Source of the DNA: a virus
Length of the DNA stretch: 36,100 bases
Direction: 5' to 3' (one strand)
Virus record (IMG/VR): IMGVR_UViG_3300031600_000013
Location: 1 to 36,100 of that record
Shown here: one piece after another, positions 30,097-36,100 of the stretch
How the letters are laid out: each line of letters opens with the position of its first letter
How positions within the stretch are numbered: position 1 is the stretch's first letter
The notes under the pieces: generated by a model
What the model saw: only the letters and a program-made list of their open reading frames with translations
Told to the model about the DNA's origin: nothing
Databases searched by the model: none
Program-made: the position numbers and the translations under genes

Positions 30097-32172
30097 ATGG
30101 AACAGCGAGTAAGATTATACCTGTCTAAGACCATTGAATTGGCCAAGTCAGTGACTTTTAAATGCGAGGACTTAGCAGCCTCTATAAATGCGGGCCTCAT
30201 CGAGTTAGGCTACGCCGTCGATGAGGAACACCAGGACACGTGGAAGTACTACCTCAACCTGGCCGGTCAGTACCACGAGACCAATAAGAAAATGTTTGTG
30301 GTGTCGTTGGACACCCTAGAGACTATAGAATTCACCACGCAGAACATGAGCTACCATCGCTCAACTCTGAACGCGTACAAATACGGCACACGGTTCTACC
30401 ATGAACTGGTGAGGCTGTATCCTGGTCAAGAAACTTTGATCCATTCCATTGTAACGCCGGTGGATATCGACTTGGCCATTGAGGCTAAGGACGGGCAGAT
30501 ACTCAGTCACGACCCCACCTTGGTAGATCCTAACGAGACGGACCTGATTCCACGGTTGGAGGCATGGGTGCAAGGGTGGCTGTTCCGATGGAACACCCCG
30601 GCATACGCGTTAGTGGATGGGTTGTACATAGCCTCTATGTTGGGTGTGCTATACACCCAGATGACCACCGCCATACTGGCTGTACGCCAGAGCAGCGTGC
30701 ACACGTCCCGTGCGCATGGGTTTCACGTTCGAGAACACCTTGCCAGCTATCAGCGCCTGGACGAATTCTACGAGCTACTGACCCTGGATCAACGGCTGTT
30801 CCTTTATAGGAACCTGGATTACATCGCCGCCAACGCGGGCAACCGTCAGACATTCGATCTTTTAATAGAAAACATACTGACCCGACGAGGCATTTCTTTA
30901 CTGGAGTACGATTACCAGCACACGCACGAGCGTGTGCCCCACGAGCAGTTGGAGCCCAACGGCCGATTCATCGGGACAAATCGAAACTTCCGTGAGCGCA
31001 ACATCTACGGCCGGACGGAGTCGTTAGAAGATCAGGTGAGTAAACTCAATGGCCTGGCGCCCGGCAACCCGGACAATGCCGAGTCGGACGTGGCGTACTT
31101 GGCTAACAAAGGCCCCAAAGCCATGCTCACCCAGCTGCCCACCAAAACGCTGGAAGCCCGGGCGGTGGACAACAGCGCCGGCTATGAGGTGTCGTTAGAA
31201 GACATGCTCATCAACCACTGGGTGTACTTATCCTCTAAAAATCAATACAGCGCTACCGTGCCGGTCACCAACCCGGTGACGGGTCTGGCGCAATCACTCT
31301 CGTCATCGGATGCGTGGGTGGTGTATTTCTATTGTTGGCTTCGTGGTCAAGGCGTGACGCTGGACACCATACCCACCTTTCTAGCGACTACAGTGCAACG
31401 GCCCACCTTACCCACCCTCGATACCCTGGAGGGGTGGTACGGGGAGTCGGATCACCGTTTGACGATCCTAAGGGATCGTCTGGAGCCTTACGGACTTATT
31501 CAGCAGCCGATCGGGTTCTACGAGAAAGTCTCCCAGATACACACGGCGTTTTTACACAACACGTGGTTGTACAAGGCCGATTCTGATCATTTATCCAACG
31601 GACGGTTGAGGCTGATTCATCAACGCTGTTATCAGGACGTCGAGGTGGATCTGTACGCGGGGGAGCCTTATCGTGAATGGTTGCTGGACCACGGGGTGGT
31701 GATCGAGGACTTTAATCAGTATGACTTTACCATCTTTGGGGATGAAATCCTTCGGCGCTTTACAGGTATGGATGTGTCTGAGTCTGACTCGGTGCGGCGT
31801 ATTCTGAACGCCATGGTGGCGATCATGGGGCGCTTGTCCAGTTACAACGTGCAGTACATTCCCTTCTTAGAGAATGAGAACTACTACAACTTACAATGGG
31901 TGACCGATCGCCTAGCCGACACGGGGTTCCACGGAAAGCAGTACGAATACGTTGACAAAAGGCCTTACCGCGCAAAGGTCGCGATCAAAGCTCTTTCTGA
32001 ACACCCGATGTCTACGGTGGTGCCCTTGGACTGGCATCGCCTTGACAGCCGATCCGAGGTACAAATCAACACCCGAGTCGAGGCACTGGCACCCGCCAAG
32101 GTCTTTGCCTCACGCATGGTTGAGCAAGCCTCCATTCATGTGCAGTCTGTCACTATCACGGAGAGAATATGA
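30097..32172 (+). CDS. large virion-type protein, 691 aa
   Basis: ATG at 30097. The plus-strand ribosome site is unusually weak because the 12-base gap to the divergent portal gene holds the portal's Shine-Dalgarno on the other strand; GGGTGA is the best candidate. The protein is soluble and mixed helix and strand, with large aromatic-rich segments (VQGWLFRWNTPAYALVDGLY, DAWVVYFYCWLRGQG) and no catalytic motif. It starts a run of three structural-type genes that overlap each other (30097-33971). I infer a virion or tail component of phiKZ-like phages. The exact role is unknown. Confidence 0.6.
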   Translation: MEQRVRLYLSKTIELAKSVTFKCEDLAASINAGLIELGYAVDEEHQDTWKYYLNLAGQYHETNKKMFVVSLDTLETIEFTTQNMSYHRSTLNAYKYGTRFYHELVRLYPGQETLIHSIVTPVDIDLAIEAKDGQILSHDPTLVDPNETDLIPRLEAWVQGWLFRWNTPAYALVDGLYIASMLGVLYTQMTTAILAVRQSSVHTSRAHGFHVREHLASYQRLDEFYELLTLDQRLFLYRNLDYIAANAGNRQTFDLLIENILTRRGISLLEYDYQHTHERVPHEQLEPNGRFIGTNRNFRERNIYGRTESLEDQVSKLNGLAPGNPDNAESDVAYLANKGPKAMLTQLPTKTLEARAVDNSAGYEVSLEDMLINHWVYLSSKNQYSATVPVTNPVTGLAQSLSSSDAWVVYFYCWLRGQGVTLDTIPTFLATTVQRPTLPTLDTLEGWYGESDHRLTILRDRLEPYGLIQQPIGFYEKVSQIHTAFLHNTWLYKADSDHLSNGRLRLIHQRCYQDVEVDLYAGEPYREWLLDHGVVIEDFNQYDFTIFGDEILRRFTGMDVSESDSVRRILNAMVAIMGRLSSYNVQYIPFLENENYYNLQWVTDRLADTGFHGKQYEYVDKRPYRAKVAIKALSEHPMSTVVPLDWHRLDSRSEVQINTRVEALAPAKVFASRMVEQASIHVQSVTITERI

Positions 32173-33050
32173 TCAATTACGTGTACAATCAATTCAAACA
32201 ATCTTCCAGAACCCGGTTGTTAAACGCCATCAACCAAGCCAACACCACGGCCTTAACCGACGACGATGTGACCTTCTCACCGCCGCAGTGGAGTTTTGAG
32301 ACAATCCACGACACCAACACCAAGGTCACCATCATTGCTTACGCACCGTCGACCGTGCAAGGGCAAGCGGAGTTCTACTACAAGCGTCACGCCATCGGTG
32401 AGTTGTTTGACTCAACGGTGCCTACGATCAACACCACGTCGATCATGACACGATCGGTCGATTTGCTGGAATCGATCGCTGAGCGCTATCGCGTACGCCT
32501 GGATAGGGAGGACGTCATCGACGAGGTACTGCCTTCACTGTCAGCGTCGCCCACTGCGTACACTCTAAAAATGAGTGAGCACAGCCTGGGGTGGGTGGGC
32601 GATCTGAAACTGGACCTAAGGCCGGTGACGGTCATACTGGACACGCGCATCACTAACCCATACGGCGCTATAGCGGACTTTACCCCCGCACCCGGCGCTA
32701 CCCGTGCGGAGCTGTGGCTGGGGCCACGCCGCTTGGTGTCTCAGGCGGACGTTGCTATCTGGTTGGATGAGACTCCGCTGGTCAACGCTGGGTTGACGTC
32801 GTGGATGATTGAGCAAATCCGCACGTATTATGGGCCTGAATGGTCCTCGGTGCCTGAGCTTAATGAAGCCAACAACCTCTACACCGCGACCATCGCGTAC
32901 GTCGGCCCCAACACCGCTGAAGTCGGTATACCCGGATCGGCGGAAGACGTCGTGGTCATGATACGATTAGGACCTTACTGCACGAATTACACGGGGTTCT
33001 TGATTTTCTCCTTGCCTGAGCACATGGTGCGTGCGTACCACGACGCGTAA
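32169..33050 (+). CDS. virion-type protein, 293 aa
   Basis: The ATG at 32169 overlaps the previous stop by four bases, so it is coupled. The protein is rich in beta strands (WSFETIHDTNTKVTIIAY, DLRPVTVILDTRITNPYG) and hydrophobic turns, as in tail tube, fibre or baseplate proteins. It has a final helix-strand pattern that ends in HMVRAYHDA. It has no signal peptide or membrane segment. The next gene starts after 78 bases of untranslated sequence. Confidence 0.55.
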   Translation: MINYVYNQFKQSSRTRLLNAINQANTTALTDDDVTFSPPQWSFETIHDTNTKVTIIAYAPSTVQGQAEFYYKRHAIGELFDSTVPTINTTSIMTRSVDLLESIAERYRVRLDREDVIDEVLPSLSASPTAYTLKMSEHSLGWVGDLKLDLRPVTVILDTRITNPYGAIADFTPAPGATRAELWLGPRRLVSQADVAIWLDETPLVNAGLTSWMIEQIRTYYGPEWSSVPELNEANNLYTATIAYVGPNTAEVGIPGSAEDVVVMIRLGPYCTNYTGFLIFSLPEHMVRAYHDA

Positions 33051-33128
33051 ACGCCTGTAGATTCTCACCTAACTAACTTATCCTATAACGCCATATCCCC
33101 CTATTCTGAACGTCAAGGAGTTGCGACT
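33051..33128 (+). other. short leader between structural genes
   Basis: These 78 bases are T/C/A rich and contain CTTATCCTATAACG (33078-33091), a loose promoter-like sequence, and the Shine-Dalgarno AAGGAG (33115-33120) of the next gene. There is no hairpin with TATGCCG. A weak internal promoter is possible. Confidence 0.25.
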
Positions 33129-33971
33129 GTGTCTGTCCAACGCACGATTTACGCTACATACCTACAAAACTGCTTGTATCAGGACCGCCCGTTTGCACTG
33201 GCCCCTAACAGCACCCTGAACGCCAAACTGAACATCCACAAAGACGTTGACGTCCCACCCGGCATTACGCCGAGGTTGCTTTATTACGCCATCGGAAACG
33301 GTGGTCACTCCATGTCCGTGGGCGGCAACGGATTGGCGATTAGCGTCCCTAAAGTCCATCGCGCGACCGATGCGGCGCTGTACGGGCAAATCCCGTTTGT
33401 TCTGCGTGAAGAGAACGACGATCTGAGCAATTTAGAACAGGGGCAGTACGCCCTGCGGCGGTCAGAATCTCACGGCGGCACGACTTACTGGGCGTACTAC
33501 CTCAAGCGTTTGGACTTTAGCGCCACCGTACCGACCATGAAGTACTCCATCAATGACGCAGGAGTGATCACCACCAACGAGTTCGAGCCTACCAACGACA
33601 ACCTGAACCCCACACCGCCTGTGTTGCTGGCGGATGGCAGCAACCCCACAGAAGCGGAATACGTGCACGTAGAAGCGTTAACCACCGTTCAGTTTACGCA
33701 AAACGATCGGGATGAGTTGCTGGAGGTGGCACGCATCCTGTACGGCGATGAAAAGTACGCATTGATCTCTGAGATTGCACTGTGCAGCGGTGTGGATCGT
33801 CAGTTGTCTGTCCCGGCTCAAGGCGGTGGTACCCAAAGCTTTAACGAATCCGTGGCGGTGCAAGTGAATCATTACGTTCAGTTGTTTAGGCAACTGGAGT
33901 ACGACAACCGAGGCTTTGATGTGACGCTGAATTTAGGTGGCACAGACCCAATGGTTGTTGAACAAACGTAA
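33129..33971 (+). CDS. virion-type protein, 280 aa
   Basis: GTG start at 33129 after AAGGAG (33115-33120, 8-base spacer). It begins with polar strands and a Gly-rich loop (GNGGHSMSVGGNGLAISV), and later has DRDELLEVARILYGDEKYALISEIAL, a helical part in a beta-rich protein. The pattern fits a tail fibre, spike or other external virion protein. It ends TAA with the next ATG sharing one base (33971). I do not recognise a family with certainty. Confidence 0.55.
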   Translation: MSVQRTIYATYLQNCLYQDRPFALAPNSTLNAKLNIHKDVDVPPGITPRLLYYAIGNGGHSMSVGGNGLAISVPKVHRATDAALYGQIPFVLREENDDLSNLEQGQYALRRSESHGGTTYWAYYLKRLDFSATVPTMKYSINDAGVITTNEFEPTNDNLNPTPPVLLADGSNPTEAEYVHVEALTTVQFTQNDRDELLEVARILYGDEKYALISEIALCSGVDRQLSVPAQGGGTQSFNESVAVQVNHYVQLFRQLEYDNRGFDVTLNLGGTDPMVVEQT

Positions 33972-34549
33972 TGCTACGTAGGCCACCGTGTCAAGTCATC
34001 CGTGTCATGGGCATTGATCCCGGCAACGCCACCATGGGCGTCGCCCTGTTGGATTTGTCCGTCCCTGATATGAAGATGACCCTGGCACACGCCTACACGG
34101 TGGACAGTACCCGACAGTACTCAAACCGTCACCATCTGATTGAGCATCGCAGTGAGCGCCACTTACGTCAGCGAATCATGGAACAGGCGATCGCCCGTGC
34201 CGTGCAGTTCTATGGGCCGGCTTTGATCGCTATCGAGTCTCCGTTTATGTATCGCCTTCCCCAGGCGTTCGCAGCGCTAACGGAGTTGATGATGCGATTA
34301 GAGGACGGAGTGGCCTCGTGCGATGTATCGATTCCGATTACCAAAATAGCCCCGGTACAGGCCAAACAGGCCATCGGGGTGAAGGACATCAAATCCAAGG
34401 CTTCTGTAAGGGACGCTCTTAAGAAAAAGAACGTCATCATACTAGAGCGGCAATGGCAAACGCTGGACGAACACAGCATCGATGCCACCGTGGTGGCGTT
34501 CGTTATCGCCCAACAAATCATAGACGGAGACTATCCTTATGTCGTTTAG
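33971..34549 (+). CDS. RuvC-like Holliday-junction resolvase, 192 aa
   Basis: Resolves four-way or branched DNA, probably before packaging. The RNase H-like fold of RuvC is clear: VMGIDPGNATMGVALLD with the first catalytic Asp16, IAIESPF with Glu89, and DEHSIDATVVAF with Asp166, His168 and Asp171. A PVQAKQAIGVK segment (128-138) resembles the RuvC region that contacts the junction. The length is close to bacterial RuvC. The N-terminal ten residues are extra, and a start at the internal Met13 is possible. It is coupled to the gene before and overlaps the spanin gene by 11 bases. Confidence 0.9.
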   Translation: MLRRPPCQVIRVMGIDPGNATMGVALLDLSVPDMKMTLAHAYTVDSTRQYSNRHHLIEHRSERHLRQRIMEQAIARAVQFYGPALIAIESPFMYRLPQAFAALTELMMRLEDGVASCDVSIPITKIAPVQAKQAIGVKDIKSKASVRDALKKKNVIILERQWQTLDEHSIDATVVAFVIAQQIIDGDYPYVV

Positions 34550-35144
34550 CGCAGGCGCAGTAATCGCAAAAGGCTGGGCGACCGTAATGCGGTTCATTGC
34601 CCCCTATTTGGGGTACGTGGCACTGGCAGCCATTGGAGCGTTCGGTGTCGTCCTGTATTTGTACGCCGATGAGAAAGAAAAGCGTCAAGAGACGGCGGTG
34701 GAGCTGGCGGCCGTGACCGCCGAACGAGACCTCATAAAACAGCAGTACGCATTCCTTAGGGCCTCTAGTGCTGCCTTAGAAGCTCAGGTTGATGCCCTTG
34801 ATAAAGAGAGAGCCAATGCGCAGGAGAAATTCGATACGCTGACTGAGGTCGCCACAGAGCGTTACACGAACCTTCGCGAGCAGCAGCGTCGACTGGCGAC
34901 CATGACTCAGCAACATCAACGCCTAGAACTCACATTAAGCGACGCTCAGGCCTCGCTAAACAATACTCGAGAGATCGCCTCCACGCCGGCACCTAAGCCG
35001 GTGGAGTACACCCCAACCGATAAGGAGATCGCCGATGCGGTCTGTAACACCACGAGTTTTTCTGAGCCTGTATCTGGGTATCTTTCTGACCGGCTGCAGT
35101 CTATTTACAAAAACGGAGTATCGTTATCAAACCCAGGTAATTGA
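34539..35144 (+). CDS. inner-membrane spanin (Rz-like), 201 aa
   Basis: The inner-membrane half of the spanin pair that fuses the two membranes at the end of lysis. ATG at 34539 overlaps the resolvase stop. One membrane helix spans residues about 19-42 (FIAPYLGYVALAAIGAFGVVLY), followed by a long heptad-rich periplasmic coiled coil (about 43-145), and a proline-rich and polar C-terminal part. This is the N-in/C-out topology of i-spanins. The outer-membrane partner gene begins inside it in another frame. A Gram-negative host is implied. Confidence 0.85.
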   Translation: MSFSAGAVIAKGWATVMRFIAPYLGYVALAAIGAFGVVLYLYADEKEKRQETAVELAAVTAERDLIKQQYAFLRASSAALEAQVDALDKERANAQEKFDTLTEVATERYTNLREQQRRLATMTQQHQRLELTLSDAQASLNNTREIASTPAPKPVEYTPTDKEIADAVCNTTSFSEPVSGYLSDRLQSIYKNGVSLSNPGN

Positions 35145-35352
35145 GGTTCCGTCTCAATTCACTGAACGATTGGTGATACTGCCTCCGCCCGACCTGGGCG
35201 ATCTTCGACGTAAGGACCGATTAGACGTTGTAGAGTCTTTGGTGGATCTGTACGAGGCCTCCGTGCGACAAGCGGTGGACGCCAACGTGCGATTTCGGCG
35301 CATCGAGGAACATGTGCAAGAACAAAAAAGAATATACCAGCAAGAGAACTAG
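35035..35352 (+). CDS. outer-membrane spanin lipoprotein (Rz1-like), 105 aa
   Basis: Starts at ATG 35035 inside the Rz-like gene, in another frame, with AAGGAG at 35022-35027. The signal sequence FLSLYLGIFLTGC has a lipobox LTGC with Cys21 as the lipidated residue. The mature part has a proline-containing region (ILPPPDLG) and a helical C-terminal part (VRQAVDANVRFRRIEEHVQEQ). It runs 208 bases past the i-spanin gene. This overlapping architecture is typical of Rz/Rz1-type pairs. The stop lies in the stem of the terminator at 35348. Confidence 0.9.
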   Translation: MRSVTPRVFLSLYLGIFLTGCSLFTKTEYRYQTQVIEVPSQFTERLVILPPPDLGDLRRKDRLDVVESLVDLYEASVRQAVDANVRFRRIEEHVQEQKRIYQQEN

Positions 35353-35381
35353 GCCTTGGACCTAGTCCTCTCCTTATGCCG
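35344..35381 (+). terminator. hairpin terminator with TATGCCG tail
   Basis: Stem 35348-35353 pairs with 35361-35366 (6 bp, loop CCTTGGA), extended by GAGA (35344-35347) with TCTC (35369-35372) across a short bulge. TATGCCG follows at 35375-35381. It ends the 30097-35352 unit. Confidence 0.75.
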
Positions 35382-35400
35382 TGCTTAAAAAAAGTACAGA

Positions 35401-35410
35401 TAGACATCAT
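35401..35410 (+). promoter_or_regulatory. TAGACATCAT promoter-like element
   Basis: TAGACATCAT, 19 bases after the terminator motif and 50 bases before the ATG at 35461. It is identical to the elements at 5155 and 21110. Confidence 0.5.
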
Positions 35411-35460
35411 GTTAGTGGATGCATTCAACTGCCCTCGTCACGTGTAAAGGATAACTGCTC

Positions 35461-35529
35461 ATGAGTAAAGAACTGATTAGGCCCGCCGCTGATACGAACG
35501 AAGGGGTGATTGTGTGGTCCACGCCATAA
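35461..35529 (+). CDS. small ORF, 22 aa, possible leader peptide
   Basis: ATG at 35461 with AAAGGA (35446-35451) upstream. The peptide reads MSKELIRPAADTNEGVIVWS plus two residues and ends TAA 35527-35529. It is 50 bases from the promoter-like element and directly before the next gene, so it could be a leader peptide or a tiny real protein. Its existence rests on the ribosome site and codon use. Confidence 0.35.
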   Translation: MSKELIRPAADTNEGVIVWSTP

Positions 35530-35565
35530 AAACCGAGATAAATGGCGTACAAAGGAATCTTAATC

Positions 35566-36006
35566 ATGAACACAGTAGCCGATTTTCGCCGTACTGAATT
35601 AACCCACAATAACTTGCCGATTGCCAGAGTCATGAACCGAACGCTTAAACCTCTATTGATTGACATTGAAAGAGGCTGGCTGCCGACCACGCGACTGGAG
35701 ATTCCGTACGGTCGAGGCGAGCCTTACGCTTTTTACCTGACGGTGCAATCCGCACCTTTGTCACCGGATGCCCCGACGCGACGGTTTAAACCCCCCTCGC
35801 TGTTGCGTGAATGCGTAGACGTCACCGACAAAGATTACAATCGCTTGAATTTTTGGCTGTCGACGCTGAACAAGTATCTTTGGTTGGCGGGGGGCGTGCA
35901 CAGTTTGGGTGTCATTGCCCACCCGGCAGGCACTTACGGCGTGCAGTGGCGGTTGTCGTTACCCGCCGCGGACTTGATCTTGGAGCTGCACGCACCGGCG
36001 GCATAG
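35566..36006 (+). CDS. unknown protein, 146 aa
   Basis: ATG 35566 has AAAGGA (35551-35556) upstream. An alternative ATG at 35542 has no ribosome site. It is soluble, with strands such as PYAFYLTVQSAPL and GVQWRLSLP, and an Arg-rich centre. A hydrophobic end (ADLILELHAPAA) is present. The TAG stop (36004-36006) overlaps the terminator motif on the other strand. No family is recognised. Confidence 0.6.
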   Translation: MNTVADFRRTELTHNNLPIARVMNRTLKPLLIDIERGWLPTTRLEIPYGRGEPYAFYLTVQSAPLSPDAPTRRFKPPSLLRECVDVTDKDYNRLNFWLSTLNKYLWLAGGVHSLGVIAHPAGTYGVQWRLSLPAADLILELHAPAA

Positions 36007-36036
36007 TGCTGCAGGGCCTTTAAGGCCCTGCAGCAC
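35999..36036. terminator. bidirectional hairpin, TATGCCG on minus strand
   Basis: A 13-bp perfect stem 36006-36018/36024-36036 with loop TTTAA. On the minus strand TATGCCG (complement of 35999-36005) follows, which suits the minus-strand gene that ends at 36047. On the plus strand no motif follows, but the long hairpin may still stop the gene at 35566. Confidence 0.85.
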
Positions 36037-36046
36037 GGGTGTTGTC

Positions 36047-36100
36047 TCAGTACTTATCGACGGGCACACGATCGCCCTGATCCATCACATGAGTCGCTAT
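36047..36100 (-). CDS. 3' end of a minus-strand gene (partial)
   Basis: On the minus strand the frame is open from the right edge to TGA (36047-36049) and reads IATHVMDQGDRVPVDKY. The piece has natural codon use and is followed by the terminator hairpin with the TATGCCG motif on the same strand, which supports it being a real gene end. The product is unknown. Confidence 0.6.
   Translation of the reverse strand: MATHVMDQGDRVPVDKY

Noticed and set aside
1-36100. tRNA genes, CRISPR arrays or complete insertion sequences
   Set aside because: I looked for cloverleaf-like stretches in the gaps, regular repeat-spacer patterns and transposase genes and saw none, although a tRNA inside a coding region could be missed by eye.

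Overview
This window is a stretch of a large tailed phage genome of the phiKZ-like jumbo type that infects a Gram-negative bacterium. The main evidence is a 747-residue protein with the size and layout of a phiKZ-family major capsid protein (18785-21028), an 859-residue portal-like protein on the minus strand (27505-30084), and several blocks of large conserved virion-type proteins. A nested inner/outer membrane spanin pair with a lipobox points to a two-membrane host. I cannot name the host genus. Genes are tightly packed, often overlap by a few bases, and nearly all have clear Shine-Dalgarno sequences.

Layout. 1-224: end of a gene entering from the left. 258-5112: four tightly coupled virion-type genes, the last resembling a baseplate hub. 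5218-7418: poorly known early-type genes, one of which looks like a thymidylate kinase fold without its P-loop. 7419-7985: a gene-poor stretch holding a candidate structured RNA and a broken or frameshifted gene for an IscB-type PLMP/RRXRR domain. 7986-12421: HTH protein, thymidylate synthase, DHH phosphoesterase, small unknown genes, then an exported lytic transglycosylase and a two-TM holin candidate. 12422-15794: small ORFs and repeated leader modules around a permuted NlpC/P60 peptidase, a conserved protein of unknown function and an ssDNA-binding protein. 15894-16409: an AT-rich secreted protein, probably a moron. 16523-18055 (minus): DnaB-like helicase with an altered Walker A. 18099-25967: capsid gene and three large genes. 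26030-27441: SLOG/DprA-like protein and two small genes. 27505-30084 (minus): portal. 30097-35352: three structural genes, RuvC-like resolvase and spanins. 35461-36100: small genes, and a minus-strand gene entering from the right.

How the parts work together. The window mixes virion assembly (capsid, portal, baseplate/tail), replication and recombination (helicase, SSB, RuvC), nucleotide metabolism (thymidylate synthase, kinase-like protein, DHH enzyme) and lysis. The lysis genes are split between two places about 22 kb apart. Transcription units are marked by hairpin terminators, nearly all of which carry the same TATGCCG heptamer just after the hairpin, on whichever strand the upstream gene lies. 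New units often start with a TAGACATYAT element.

The most unusual items are: (1) the PLMP/RRXRR mini-gene at 7608-7969, whose two frames are joined by a GGGAAAG slippery heptamer or, alternatively, were separated by a 5-bp tandem duplication, with a structured-looking RNA region upstream; (2) the TATGCCG terminator-associated motif; (3) a family of repeated leader modules with CCCCGTAC hairpins that also resemble the 3' ends of TnpB guide RNAs; (4) degenerate nucleotide-binding motifs in the kinase-like protein and the helicase.
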